From a virus: DNA of 30,831 nt. This document shows, piece after piece, positions 1 to 8,363 of this stretch. Under the pieces are notes generated by a model. The model saw nothing but the letters and a program-made list of their open reading frames with translations, searched no databases and was not told the origin of the DNA. The stretch is taken from the IMG/VR virus record IMGVR_UViG_3300028553_002403, positions 1-30,831 of that record. One strand, written 5' to 3'. Made by a program: the position numbers and the translations under genes. The number at the start of each line of letters is the position of its first letter. Positions within the stretch are counted from its first letter, which is position 1.

Positions 1-1
1 G

Positions 2-307
2 GGCTTATGCTCAGTATGTAGCTTTTTGCTCTTGTGGTTTGTTTCACCCCTCAAAATAACTCTAGCCAAATTGCTATTTAATGCAGACATAGTGGATGTT
101 AAGAATTTTGACGATCTAATATATCTTAAAAGTAAATATCTGTCCAAACTATCCTCTTGTTGGATATGCTGTAGTTTCTGGTCATCGCTGGCTGTGGGTA
201 TTGTCATGGCCATTGTATCGTCCAATCCTGTCTACCCTGTAATTACGTTCTGCACTTATCCTTGTCTAGCTTATGTTTTTAAACGTATCATTGACCAAGA
301 CCGTTGA
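2..307 (+). CDS. Small membrane protein, DUF1360-like (5' end outside window)
   Basis: The frame is open to the left edge of the window, so the true start is probably outside; the first in-window candidate is a TTG at 26. The visible part has a hydrophobic N-terminus, then a motif SSCWICCSFWSSLAVGI followed by a second hydrophobic stretch (PVYPVITFCTYPCLAYVF). The Cys-x-x-Cys-x-x-Phe-Trp arrangement just before a membrane helix resembles small phage and bacterial DUF1360-type membrane proteins of unknown function. It converges on the glycosyltransferase gene at 288-1538 and overlaps its end by 20 bp. Family assignment is from motif memory only; the function is unknown. Confidence 0.6.
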   Translation, partial: GLCSVCSFLLLWFVSPLKITLAKLLFNADIVDVKNFDDLIYLKSKYLSKLSSCWICCSFWSSLAVGIVMAIVSSNPVYPVITFCTYPCLAYVFKRIIDQDR

Positions 308-1538
308 TGCGATTCAATCTGGTACGCTTTGGATCACCATAGGGATGACTGAATAATTCATAATAACACTGAATATTTTCTTGATTCTCTAGCCATCTTG
401 TGTCTGCATCTTTGCGTCCTTTGGCACACAGATTCATATATCTTCCCTTTTTGCTGAGCACATCATCTATCATGGTCAGCATCTCCTCACCAGTCTTAAA
501 TTTAAACTGAGCGTCCTCATATGTGCATAAATCTTGACATGCTATAGGAAGACCGAAGCTGTTGGCTTCTATTAGCTTCAAATCGGATTTGGACTTGTTG
601 AAGTTATTGTCCTGCAATGGTGCAACAAGCATATTAACTTTAAGTTTTCTGATGGCCTCACCATAGTGGTAAAGATTGACCCATGGGTGGAATTCTACTG
701 CACCTGAATCAACAAGTGGTTTGATTGGCAGTGGATAGGCACCTAGAAACACCCACTGATATTTGTGATGGGTATCATAGATAGCTTTGATAACATGAGC
801 AAAATCATCATTTTGGTTGACTCTATTCTCTACATCAAAATGTGCCCCAGATCCTGCATACAGAATTCTAGGTTTATTTTTGTGCGTATCATAATTGGCA
901 CTTATTGCTTTTTCATCATAGAAATGACCTAGCCAGAATTTTGGTGGAAAGTTTGGAATGACGGTTACGTTCTGGTTACCAGTTTTTTCTTTGTAGTAGT
1001 TTTTCATGAAATCACATGTAACTGTAATTTCATCACACATGGACATTATCTCACAAGCATTCTGCCTGATCTGTGGATCAGTGAAAGCAGATTTAAATTT
1101 GTTATAATCAGGAATATCCTCATGAAATACTAGATCGTCAATCTCATATATGATCCTAAACCCTACCTGCTTTGAAACTTCTTTCAAGAACTTAACAAAC
1201 TGCAGTTGTGAAGATGTCGCTTGTCGTTGTATTCTCACAACCTTGGTGTTGATATAATATCTTGGATCCAACACCATCACTGTTGTACCGTGCACACAGA
1301 ATTCACCGTAGGCATTGCAAAGGTGCTCTGGCCATATCATTCTCCAGAAACCACACCCAGAGTAATCTGCATAATACTGAATGACCCTTGGGTTGGTGAT
1401 CTCAGGTGGTTGCGGCGATGTGGGTGCAATCATCGGCGCTTGTGACTGTTGATTGAAAGGATTATTTAAATAAGGTACACTTTGAAGAAGAGGTGATGCA
1501 AAGGGGTTGCTGTTGAAAGGAGTACCGGTTGTATTCAT
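288..1538 (-). CDS. Glycosyltransferase, GT-B type
   Basis: A 416-residue protein with the layout of GT-B glycosyltransferases. The N-terminal half ends in IIYEIDDLVFHEDIPDYN, typical of phage and bacterial GT4-like enzymes. The C-terminal half holds KPRILYAGSGAHFDVEN (start of the donor-binding domain), the region WVFLGAYPLPIKPLV, and the nucleotide-sugar site KSDLKLIEANSFGLPIAC with the expected Glu. The first 40 or so residues are Pro/Asn/Gln-rich and likely disordered. It is the last gene of the minus-strand block after gp46, separated from it by 34 bp, and has its own AT-rich upstream stretch. It probably transfers a sugar to a phage or host surface glycan; donor and acceptor cannot be read from the sequence. 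Confidence 0.8.
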   Translation of the reverse strand: MNTTGTPFNSNPFASPLLQSVPYLNNPFNQQSQAPMIAPTSPQPPEITNPRVIQYYADYSGCGFWRMIWPEHLCNAYGEFCVHGTTVMVLDPRYYINTKVVRIQRQATSSQLQFVKFLKEVSKQVGFRIIYEIDDLVFHEDIPDYNKFKSAFTDPQIRQNACEIMSMCDEITVTCDFMKNYYKEKTGNQNVTVIPNFPPKFWLGHFYDEKAISANYDTHKNKPRILYAGSGAHFDVENRVNQNDDFAHVIKAIYDTHHKYQWVFLGAYPLPIKPLVDSGAVEFHPWVNLYHYGEAIRKLKVNMLVAPLQDNNFNKSKSDLKLIEANSFGLPIACQDLCTYEDAQFKFKTGEEMLTMIDDVLSKKGRYMNLCAKGRKDADTRWLENQENIQCYYELFSHPYGDPKRTRLNRINGLGQ

Positions 1539-1572
1539 GTTTAATATATAACAAGTCTGCAGAATATATCAA

Positions 1573-3384
1573 CTACATTACCTTGAAAGGAAGTCTCGTG
1601 GTTATACCGTTCTTTTTCTCCAAATATATAACTTCTCCATTGCATACTTTAGTACATTCTTTTCTATGGGAAATTATGTAGATTCCAAGATTATACAAGT
1701 TGACTTGTTCATTGAGAATATTTAAAACCAAATCAACACCAGTCTCATCTAGACTTGTATCCAGCAATTCATCGTAAAACTGTATGTTATAAAATACATT
1801 ACCCTGGAGTCTGAGCATGTCAATAAAGGCAAACATGGTTGCTAAATCTATAACCTTTCTCTCTGCACCACTATAGTTAAAGTAGCTGGTGATCTTGCCT
1901 TTTTCATTAACGATTGTTTCATCAAACAGTTCGTTAAATGTTACAATAGCATTAGAATTGAGCTTTTTGAGGTATATATTGATTTTATTATTGAATAACT
2001 TTAATATTTTCTTTACTATATAGCTCTTCACACCCTCTTCACTTACTACAAATTTGGATGCTTCGATTAAGCTTAGAACATTTTGAAGCTTATTAATCTT
2101 TTCCGATATATCTGAAAGTTTTTTAGTATTTTCTTCTATCAATACATCTGAATTTTCATCTGCTATTTTGAGATGGTCAAAATCCTGTTGCAACTGCTCT
2201 AACAGAGTATCAATTTCTGTTAATCTCTTCTTGCTACTCTCAAACTTTTGCGAGTTAAGGTTGTGGAAATTTATATTATTATTGCCCTTTTTTATTGCAT
2301 CCATTATTTTAGTCTTGAGAATATTCAATTCTGAAACCTTATTTTCATTTAGCTTTATATCGTTCTCCGAATCTGTTATTTGTTTTTTGAGCTTTGCTTT
2401 TTCTTCTTTAATTAATCCTTTATCATGCTCTGTAACAGGCTTCAAGCACACTGGGCAGTTGTGTTTATCTGTGCCAATCTTGGATGAAGTTGCAATGGCA
2501 AATTCATTCTTGGTTTCTAGAGATGCAATAACTTTAGAATATTCTCTAAGCTTATCATCACAATCTTCAAGCTTAACATTTAACTTTACAATATTAGCTT
2601 CTATTTCAGACACATTAATAGGTGCATAGTTGTTTGTAAAATCTAGAGTTGCCTCTTTCTCTTTATGCAGTTCTTTCTGTCTTATGTTTAATTGTGATCT
2701 TCTAAATTCAAAGTCTTTCTTTGTTTTTTCCTTTTGCTTGATTAAATTGTCTAGCATATTTTTTATTTCTTCCTCTCTTGCTAGATTCGCTTCAAGTTCT
2801 TTCTTAGTGGTGTTTAATTCATCTCTGATCATGTTAAGCATCTTGCTAAATACTTCCAGATTGAAGATACCCTCAATAAACTTTCTCTTTTCTATCTTTT
2901 TCTTTGCCATGAACGGTGTAGTATTATTAACAGTCATGACAACACAATTCTGAAATACCTCTGAGCTACATTGTATTAGTTGTGAGATATAATCAGTAGT
3001 GCTTGATATACTATCACGAGTAACATCAATTTGATTCTGGTATAAAATGCATTTGCTTGGTTCTAGGGTTCTTACAACTTCAAATTCATCTACCTTTTCA
3101 CCAGTGCGAATATTAAAGGACAATGACACCTCGCATGTTCTGTTTGTAGAATAATTTATAATATGTTCTTTTTTAAGCTCTCTTATGGTGCTACCAAACA
3201 ATGCAAAGTGGAGGGCGTCAGTTATTGTGCTCTTCCCAACGCCATTTCTTCTATCGGTTTGATCTCTATTGATACCAGTTATTGCATTTAGCCCTGGTGT
3301 GAATGTAACTTCTACCATTTTATCGCCAACGCTTAGAAAGTTTTTAGCTTTAAGTGTATTAAAGATTACGCTTTTCATTTGCAA
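1573..3384 (-). CDS. gp46: Recombination endonuclease subunit, SbcC/Rad50-like (T4 gp46)
   Basis: A 603-residue SMC-type ATPase. The N-terminal Walker A region reads GINRDQTDRRNGVGKST, with an insert before the NGVGKS loop. Long coiled-coil arms flank a zinc hook (HNCPVCLKPV, CxxC) near the middle. The C-terminal lobe has the ABC signature FNYSGAERKVIDLA and the Walker B/D-loop FYDELLDTSLDETG. With gp47 it forms the Mre11-Rad50-type nuclease that degrades host DNA and resects ends for recombination-dependent replication. T4 gp46 is 560 residues, so this one is slightly long. The start overlaps the end of gp47 by 10 bp, indicating translational coupling. Confidence 0.95.
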   Translation of the reverse strand: MQMKSVIFNTLKAKNFLSVGDKMVEVTFTPGLNAITGINRDQTDRRNGVGKSTITDALHFALFGSTIRELKKEHIINYSTNRTCEVSLSFNIRTGEKVDEFEVVRTLEPSKCILYQNQIDVTRDSISSTTDYISQLIQCSSEVFQNCVVMTVNNTTPFMAKKKIEKRKFIEGIFNLEVFSKMLNMIRDELNTTKKELEANLAREEEIKNMLDNLIKQKEKTKKDFEFRRSQLNIRQKELHKEKEATLDFTNNYAPINVSEIEANIVKLNVKLEDCDDKLREYSKVIASLETKNEFAIATSSKIGTDKHNCPVCLKPVTEHDKGLIKEEKAKLKKQITDSENDIKLNENKVSELNILKTKIMDAIKKGNNNINFHNLNSQKFESSKKRLTEIDTLLEQLQQDFDHLKIADENSDVLIEENTKKLSDISEKINKLQNVLSLIEASKFVVSEEGVKSYIVKKILKLFNNKINIYLKKLNSNAIVTFNELFDETIVNEKGKITSYFNYSGAERKVIDLATMFAFIDMLRLQGNVFYNIQFYDELLDTSLDETGVDLVLNILNEQVNLYNLGIYIISHRKECTKVCNGEVIYLEKKNGITTRLPFKVM

Positions 3385-4415
3385 TTATTATACAGCGAGA
3401 CAGTATAGTCAACAACATCTTTTTTATTTTGAATATCTAGCATGTCTATAAATTCTGATATAGCTTGAGGTATGTTCACACCACTCAAATCTATTTTTTC
3501 TTGGCCTAGATCAAACTTATCAAAATTTGCCGAATGATCCACAGTGAGTGTTACTGGCTTGAATGAATTTAATTTGACTGAAAGTTTATCCAAATCTGTG
3601 GAATCAATGTTTCTATCTACAACAAGTTTAATAATATTATTCCCTAGAATATCTTTACCTTTGCGGTCAAAATTATCAATTTTAATTAATTCAGAGAGCT
3701 TAATTTTCTTATGCTTAGGAGAAAAATTGTTTTCAATGAATTCAAACAACATGGTCTTGAGGTCTAGTATATAAAATCCTTTTACTGAGTCTACATCACC
3801 AAAATCTAACTCAAAAGGACACCCTACATACAGAATAGTGTTTTTGCCATATTTTCTCTCTTCTCTCAAATGAAAGTGACCAGAAACAATTAACGGTGAG
3901 TGTTTAAAGAGATCATCTGGCTTTGTACCATGATCACAGATTTTGTATGTGTTCATCTTGAAGCTTTCAATTTCAAAGTGACCGAAAACTATGTCACAGC
4001 TATGAATTTCATTAACATCAGTTCCCCAGGGAGCGAAATACATCTCCCTACCACACACTTGCAACACCTTAGGCTCTTGTATTACTTCTATGTTCTTACG
4101 ACCGTTAAAAATGCTGATACTGTTAACTTTGCTGTTATGTCTGAAGAAGGAATCATGATTACCTGTGATCATTATCAGTCTAAAGTCATCAAACAGTTGC
4201 AGAATCTTACTTGCATGATGCAGTGTATTGACAGTAATTTCACTCCTGTTGTGAAAGAAGTCACCGCAAAATATAATATCTGTAATGTTTCTGCTCTTCA
4301 GCTGCGCTGTATACCATTGAGCCCATTCCAGTGATATATCGTGCCAGGTGGAACTATTGGTATGGACACCTAGATGAAGATCAGAGAAGATAGCTACTTT
4401 GCAGTCTTTAAGCAT
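3375..4415 (-). CDS. gp47: Recombination endonuclease subunit, SbcD/Mre11-like (T4 gp47)
   Basis: A 346-residue calcineurin-like phosphoesterase, close to T4 gp47 in length (339). The metal-binding motifs appear in order: FSDLHLGVH (D-x-H) near residue 11, FCGDFFHNR (GD) near 50, MITGNHDSF (GNH-D) near 83, VFGHFEIESF and IVSGHFHLRE (GHxH) between about 145 and 180. The C-terminal third is the capping and gp46-interaction part. It supplies the nuclease active site of the gp46/gp47 complex. It overlaps gp55 upstream by 8 bp and gp46 downstream by 10 bp, so the three are almost certainly one operon. Confidence 0.95.
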   Translation of the reverse strand: MLKDCKVAIFSDLHLGVHTNSSTWHDISLEWAQWYTAQLKSRNITDIIFCGDFFHNRSEITVNTLHHASKILQLFDDFRLIMITGNHDSFFRHNSKVNSISIFNGRKNIEVIQEPKVLQVCGREMYFAPWGTDVNEIHSCDIVFGHFEIESFKMNTYKICDHGTKPDDLFKHSPLIVSGHFHLREERKYGKNTILYVGCPFELDFGDVDSVKGFYILDLKTMLFEFIENNFSPKHKKIKLSELIKIDNFDRKGKDILGNNIIKLVVDRNIDSTDLDKLSVKLNSFKPVTLTVDHSANFDKFDLGQEKIDLSGVNIPQAISEFIDMLDIQNKKDVVDYTVSLYNNCK

Positions 4416-5049
4416 TACTTTGATTATAGTGGCTATTATCTAGATCTCCACCGTTACCAAAATCAGAGCAAATTCTAACACCACTTGCATCCTCATTAGC
4501 GTTTATCAGGTCATCATAATGTCTCTCTCTGTAGTCAACTATGAGTTGATGGTACTTCTTTTCCTTCTTGATACGGCTGATGAATGCATGGAAGGCAATG
4601 GTTGTGAAATAGCTGAAAGGGCTGAACCCTTTGTCTATATGAAATTTTTGATATTTCAACGCTTGGTACATCTTTACAACAGCATCCCCAATCATTTCAT
4701 CTTTATAGCTATAATTTATAAAATTAGGAGCAAAAGAAAGACCATAGGCAATGCGCCTGATACTATCGGCCAGATACTCTGTCATCACCCCGCTCTTATA
4801 AAAGCCTCTGATACCATCTTCAAATTCCTTACTGTTTACATAGTGAGGCTTCTCTGAAGGTTTGAGCTTTTTACGCGTCTTAGCTTCATTCTTAATACCT
4901 TTTTCCAGAGTCTGCAGTGCAACCTTTTCAAGCTGCAACTCTGCAGGCAGTACTACTGCCTCTTTATTTTTCTCTGATTTCGGTGATTTTATACGGGATG
5001 GTTTCTTGATCATAAAGTGTTTGTCTTTTAATTTCATGTCGACGTCCAT
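4408..5049 (-). CDS. gp55: Late-transcription sigma factor (T4 gp55)
   Basis: The core DEMIGDAVVKMYQALKYQKF ... KGFSPFSYFTTIAFHAFISRIKKEKKYH is the sigma region 2 signature of T4-type gp55, which redirects host RNA polymerase to TATAAATA late promoters. The N-terminal 50 or so residues are Lys-rich and variable. The start is uncertain: a TTG at 5073, an ATG at 5049 (chosen here) and ATGs at 5037 and 5013 are in frame, none with a clear Shine-Dalgarno. All of these starts lie inside the 3' end of uvsW (stop at 4964), so the overlap is 50-110 bp. Its target motif is found upstream of many genes in this window, which supports the call. Confidence 0.92.
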   Translation of the reverse strand: MDVDMKLKDKHFMIKKPSRIKSPKSEKNKEAVVLPAELQLEKVALQTLEKGIKNEAKTRKKLKPSEKPHYVNSKEFEDGIRGFYKSGVMTEYLADSIRRIAYGLSFAPNFINYSYKDEMIGDAVVKMYQALKYQKFHIDKGFSPFSYFTTIAFHAFISRIKKEKKYHQLIVDYRERHYDDLINANEDASGVRICSDFGNGGDLDNSHYNQSNA

Positions 5050-6424
5050 AGGTGAGTTGATCTGCAAAGTCAAAAATTTGTAGCTTGCTCTTATTTTCGT
5101 GCAGTCTCAATCCTCTTCCTATGCTCTGAATAACCTTAACTTTGGCTTTTCCACCTGCTGCAAAGAAGATATAATGTAAATTTTTAACATTAATACCTGT
5201 ACTAAAAATCTTACTAATTGCAATGGCTACTACGTTAGATTCCTTCTCCATTAAACCTTTGATCTGCTCTCTATCTTCAACTTCGACACTGCCTTGAATA
5301 AAGAATATTTTTTTACGAGTAGCATGTTCTGAAAGATATTTATAGATGGCCTCACCATGTTTGATGTAATCCACCAATATTAAGACATTATTAGTAGCGT
5401 TATTAGCAAGCGTGCACATCAAATTATTTCGAAATTTATTTTCAAATAAGAACTCCAGTTCTGTCCTATATCGCTCTGTTGGATTTAGTGTCTCCACATA
5501 CTTGGGTTTATCATTATAGGAGATCTCTAAGATGTTACATATCACACTAGTTACAAAATTTTCTTTTCTCAATTCAAAGCTAGACTTCTCATATATAATG
5601 GGACCAATTTTACCTATTATGTTCCATTGATCCAATTTATCTTCTGGCATGGTACCGGTGAAGCCAAATCTTATTGGTGTATTTAATTGTTTGAGTATCT
5701 TATTGATTTGATTGCCTCTTCTAGCTTTATGTATCTCATCAAATATTAAGACATTAATTCCTTCTAACCAGGATAAATCTGATTTTTCAGATAGTATGAT
5801 TCCCAAATTAGCTATGACAACGTTTGCATTTGCGTTGAGCTTATCAGAGCCAGTCCATTTATTAAAGAAAAAAGGAACACCATATTGTGCAAAATCATTG
5901 AACGTCTGGTTTACTAATCCGAGATCAGGTACTATTAATAAACATTTAAACTGATTATTGAGCATAAAAAAATTGGATAGGAGAGATGCCATTACCAGTG
6001 TTTTACCACCTGCAGTCGCGAGAACAGTGACTCCTCTCCCTTTATCAAGACACTGGTAAACTATCTCCTTTTGATAATCTCTCAATTTTAATGACATGTT
6101 ATCATAGGGTGTATTTGTGAAGCTAATATTATTTTTATAGATGTGTGATGGTATTACATGTGAGGCAAATTCACTGGATGTTTTTATATCGGATTGTTGG
6201 CAGTATTCATTTTTTACTAAGAATTTAATTATCTCGTAAAACAAACATGGATCAAACTGACCGGTAGGGGTAATGGCATATGTGCGCGAAGGTATGAAGC
6301 GGCCTCTCATCCTGGCAAATCTTGCACCTTCGTTTGGTGTAGAAAAGTGTTCTCTTATCTCAGATAAATGCTCAGTCTTTAAAATGCCAAGACCTTTATT
6401 CTTATTATACTCAAACAGAATCAT
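4964..6424 (-). CDS. uvsW: ATP-dependent DNA/RNA helicase UvsW
   Basis: A 486-residue superfamily 2 helicase (T4 UvsW is about 500). Motifs in order: Q-like region LRDYQKEIVYQCL, Walker A LATAGGKTLVMAS, motif Ia LIVPDLGLVNQT, Walker B VLIFDEIHKAR (DEIH), motif III FGFTGTMPE, motif V AISKIFSTGINV and motif VI QSIGRGLRLHE. UvsW unwinds branched DNA and R-loops and moves T4 replication from origin-dependent to recombination-dependent mode. Its start abuts the stop of the UvsY gene (shared base at 6424), and its 3' end overlaps gp55. The gene order uvsY-uvsW-55-47-46 is that of marine T4-like phages. Confidence 0.95.
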   Translation of the reverse strand: MILFEYNKNKGLGILKTEHLSEIREHFSTPNEGARFARMRGRFIPSRTYAITPTGQFDPCLFYEIIKFLVKNEYCQQSDIKTSSEFASHVIPSHIYKNNISFTNTPYDNMSLKLRDYQKEIVYQCLDKGRGVTVLATAGGKTLVMASLLSNFFMLNNQFKCLLIVPDLGLVNQTFNDFAQYGVPFFFNKWTGSDKLNANANVVIANLGIILSEKSDLSWLEGINVLIFDEIHKARRGNQINKILKQLNTPIRFGFTGTMPEDKLDQWNIIGKIGPIIYEKSSFELRKENFVTSVICNILEISYNDKPKYVETLNPTERYRTELEFLFENKFRNNLMCTLANNATNNVLILVDYIKHGEAIYKYLSEHATRKKIFFIQGSVEVEDREQIKGLMEKESNVVAIAISKIFSTGINVKNLHYIFFAAGGKAKVKVIQSIGRGLRLHENKSKLQIFDFADQLTYGRRHEIKRQTLYDQETIPYKITEIREK

Positions 6425-6822
6425 TATGTGGTCTCCATCTTAATAATTTCCACTAAGTTCTTGATATCAAAACCTATGCTATGCATAGTTCTTTCAACTT
6501 TTTCTAAAAACTCAACTACTATTCTCTTATCACCTATTTGTTTAACCACCTCTACTACAGCTTCATGCCTTTCTGCTGTCTTCTCACAAATTAAAGGTGT
6601 GAGCTTAACTGGTGATTCTTTTCTTATTTCCTCGCCCACTCTACAAACCAACGAGTCTCTCTCTTTTTGTAGCTCGTTTAATGCGGATTTTTCTTTCATT
6701 AATCTGGACACCCACTTGGCCTTTCTTGCAGGAAGCATCAAGGCACTCTCTTTCAAGTTCAGTTCATCTAGCGCCACATCAGCCTCTAGTTCAGATATAT
6801 ACTTTTCAAGCAATGTCACCAC
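6424..6822 (-). CDS. uvsY: Recombination mediator UvsY-like
   Basis: A 132-residue, mostly helical, charged protein directly upstream of uvsW. T4 UvsY has 137 residues and sits in the same place. Visible similarities are the N-terminal LEADVALDELNLKESAL followed by PARKAKWVSRL, and the C-terminal MHSIGFDIKNLVEI, which match the UvsY pattern (AK[WY]...; GF-x-IK near the end). UvsY loads the UvsX recombinase on gp32-coated ssDNA. The start is a GTG at 6822 or 6819. A plus-strand frame of identical length on the opposite strand is a shadow. Position and motif support the call, but the family diverges strongly. Confidence 0.8.
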   Translation of the reverse strand: MVTLLEKYISELEADVALDELNLKESALMLPARKAKWVSRLMKEKSALNELQKERDSLVCRVGEEIRKESPVKLTPLICEKTAERHEAVVEVVKQIGDKRIVVEFLEKVERTMHSIGFDIKNLVEIIKMETT

Positions 6823-6856
6823 ATAAATATAACATATACTCTAGATAAATCAATTA

Positions 6857-7078
6857 ATGAAAAGCTTTAAACAATATATTACAGAACTCAACGCTGCAGG
6901 TGCAGGGGGTGTATTTGGAGATGCTCCTAGTATGGGTCATGGCGGCAGTGTGGGTAATAAGGATTTTTATGCCCCAGGTGATGCCAGAATACCTTACATA
7001 ATTGGGTCAACGAGAATCAAAGGCAAAAAAAATAAAACTAAATTCCCTATTCAACGTAGAACTCTTGCTGGTATGTAG
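6857..7078 (+). CDS. Small protein with capsid-targeting-like N-terminus
   Basis: A 73-residue Gly-rich, basic-tailed protein. The first ten residues MKSFKQYITE are nearly superposable on the capsid-targeting sequence of T4 internal proteins (MKTYQEFIAE). They end in I-T-E followed by Leu, a good fit to the [LI]-x-E cleavage site of the T4 prohead protease gp21. The rest (DFYAPGDARIPYIIGS, then KGKKNKTKFPIQRR) looks like a short DNA-associated tail. It is the first plus-strand gene after the divergent gap from uvsY. A CATAAATA octamer lies 27 bp upstream. The packaging role is inferred from the N-terminus. Confidence 0.65.
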   Translation: MKSFKQYITELNAAGAGGVFGDAPSMGHGGSVGNKDFYAPGDARIPYIIGSTRIKGKKNKTKFPIQRRTLAGM

Positions 7079-7085
7079 TTAAATA
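7078..7085 (+). promoter_or_regulatory. Late promoter, 4 nt before ATG at 7090
   Basis: The octamer GTTAAATA is followed by ATTG and then the ATG of the GIY-YIG gene. It overlaps the last base of the preceding stop codon. It matches the gp55-type late -10 element in the TTAAATA form. Confidence 0.6.
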
Positions 7086-7089
7086 ATTG

Positions 7090-7506
7090 ATGGACATAGG
7101 GCATTGGATTTTATTAGATGGTATTGAATTCAAAGAGCAACCTTTTGGTTTCATATATGAAATAACCAACACTGTTAACAACAGAAAATATATAGGCAAA
7201 AAACAGTGTGTCTCTAAGATTAGAAAGGCCCCTCTCAAAGGTAGAACCAATAAGAGAATTGCAATAAAAGAATCGGATTGGAAGCAATACACTAGTTCAT
7301 CTAATGAGCTCAATGAAGACATTAAAAAACATGGTAAAGATAAATTCATCTTTAAAATCTTAAAACTATGCGGCAGTAAGTGGGAGTTGGGATATTTTGA
7401 GATAAAAGAACAATTATTGAGAGAGGTAATTTTGAGAGATGATTATTACAACGGCATACTAAATGTACGCATTGGTCGACCGCCTAAAACCTTATTGAAT
7501 TTATAG
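7090..7506 (+). CDS. GIY-YIG family nuclease
   Basis: A 138-residue protein with FGFIYEITNTVNNRKYIGKKQ near residue 20, the two short strands of a GIY-YIG nuclease, and the conserved downstream block ESDWKQYTSSSNELNEDIKKHG seen in many T4-like phage members of this family. The catalytic Arg/Glu pair would lie in the helix after the first motif and in the LREVILRDDYYNGILN region. Such proteins act as homing or host-DNA-cleaving endonucleases. The ATG at 7090 is preferred over the TTG at 7087 because the late octamer lies exactly 4 nt upstream of it. There is no separate DNA-binding domain, unlike most homing enzymes. Confidence 0.8.
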   Translation: MDIGHWILLDGIEFKEQPFGFIYEITNTVNNRKYIGKKQCVSKIRKAPLKGRTNKRIAIKESDWKQYTSSSNELNEDIKKHGKDKFIFKILKLCGSKWELGYFEIKEQLLREVILRDDYYNGILNVRIGRPPKTLLNL

Positions 7507-7522
7507 ATAGTCATTATAGAAT

Positions 7523-8032
7523 ATGAGCGTGAAGAAAGTTTTAATATTTAAAAATATTGAACTTAGAGATTTGGTAGGTTCATTCTATGAGCTGGTTGAG
7601 CCGCTGATAGAGGCTGATACACACAAGTACTCTTTAACCAAGGCCAATATTGTTAACAAATTTGCTATTTATAGATTTGTGGAATTTTTGATTGCGGCGA
7701 AGTCTAAAAAAATGAGTAAAATATTAGCATTTTACGTGGATAGTACAAGATTAAAGAATGATCTTCTTGGAAGTAATTTAAAAATTTATAGAAAATTATG
7801 CCTGATGCTTAATGTCAAAATAATTGAAAGGGTCATTAATTTTGACGAGTATAGCGAACTTCTGAATAGTAACTCTGGTAGAGGTAAGGAAGAAAGACTG
7901 TATTTGCTTCATAAGACACTAGAGCCGACCAAGAATAGTCCTTCCAAGTTCATTGAATTACTCAACAAATATGGTATCTATAAGTTGGATTATAGCAAAA
8001 ACTCAATAAAGTTAGGCATCTTTCTAACATAA
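7523..8032 (+). CDS. Hypothetical protein, 169 aa
   Basis: A Leu/Lys-rich, predominantly helical protein with no motif I recognise and no membrane segment. It lies between the GIY-YIG gene and the small late genes, 16 bp after the former, with an AT-rich upstream stretch but no clear Shine-Dalgarno. It lacks the capsid-targeting-like start of its downstream neighbours. The uninterrupted 510-bp frame between tightly packed co-oriented genes supports it being real. Confidence 0.75.
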   Translation: MSVKKVLIFKNIELRDLVGSFYELVEPLIEADTHKYSLTKANIVNKFAIYRFVEFLIAAKSKKMSKILAFYVDSTRLKNDLLGSNLKIYRKLCLMLNVKIIERVINFDEYSELLNSNSGRGKEERLYLLHKTLEPTKNSPSKFIELLNKYGIYKLDYSKNSIKLGIFLT

Positions 8033-8035
8033 ATA
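8028..8035 (+). promoter_or_regulatory. Late promoter, 4 nt before ATG at 8040
   Basis: CATAAATA, then ACAT, then ATG. The octamer overlaps the stop codon of the previous gene; there is no Shine-Dalgarno between it and the start. Confidence 0.7.
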
Positions 8036-8039
8036 ACAT

Positions 8040-8363
8040 ATGAAGTTCGATACTCTTCTCGTAAAACAATATAAAAAATATAGCTTGCAAGTGCCCAGCG
8101 ATTATACCTTTAAAGAGGATGTCGATACAGGTGCTGATTTGAATATAGGTGCAGGAATTCCTGGTATGGATAAGCAAAAAATAGAAGTTGCAGCTAATGT
8201 TGACAAGAGATCTAAGCTTAACAACCTCATCTCCTCTACTCTTGATTTGTTAATTAAGAAAGCCCAAGACGGTCTTAACAAGACCAAAACACCTTCAACT
8301 CAATCGGTGACTGCACCCACGTCGCCATCATCCAACTCACCTACTACTATCAATCCAGTTTAA
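8040..8363 (+). CDS. Small late protein, possible internal virion protein
   Basis: A 107-residue protein whose N-terminus (MKFDTLLVKQYKKYSLQVPSDY) resembles that of the next gene (MKFYNLLKQKYVDLLEQVPAD), suggesting a shared targeting function or duplication. The middle is Gly/Ala-rich, followed by a helical segment KLNNLISSTLDLLIKKAQDGLNK and a Ser/Thr/Pro tail. Its stop overlaps the next start (TAATG). It is headed by a late octamer at 4-nt spacing. No enzymatic motif is visible. Confidence 0.7.
   Translation: MKFDTLLVKQYKKYSLQVPSDYTFKEDVDTGADLNIGAGIPGMDKQKIEVAANVDKRSKLNNLISSTLDLLIKKAQDGLNKTKTPSTQSVTAPTSPSSNSPTTINPV

Noticed and set aside
2168-2953. Two plus-strand frames inside gp46 that look like membrane proteins
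   Set aside because: Antisense of Lys/Glu-rich coiled coil always reads as Ser/Phe/Leu-rich; gp46 motifs are unambiguous.
6428-6826. Plus-strand frame of 132 codons exactly opposite the UvsY gene
   Set aside because: Ser/Phe-rich antisense shadow of equal length; the minus-strand frame has family motifs and the expected operon position.
6822-6829. CATAAATA between uvsY and 6857 as a 4-nt-spaced late promoter
   Set aside because: It lies 27 nt before the ATG at 6857, so it does not fit the fixed spacing; it may still be a late promoter with a short leader.
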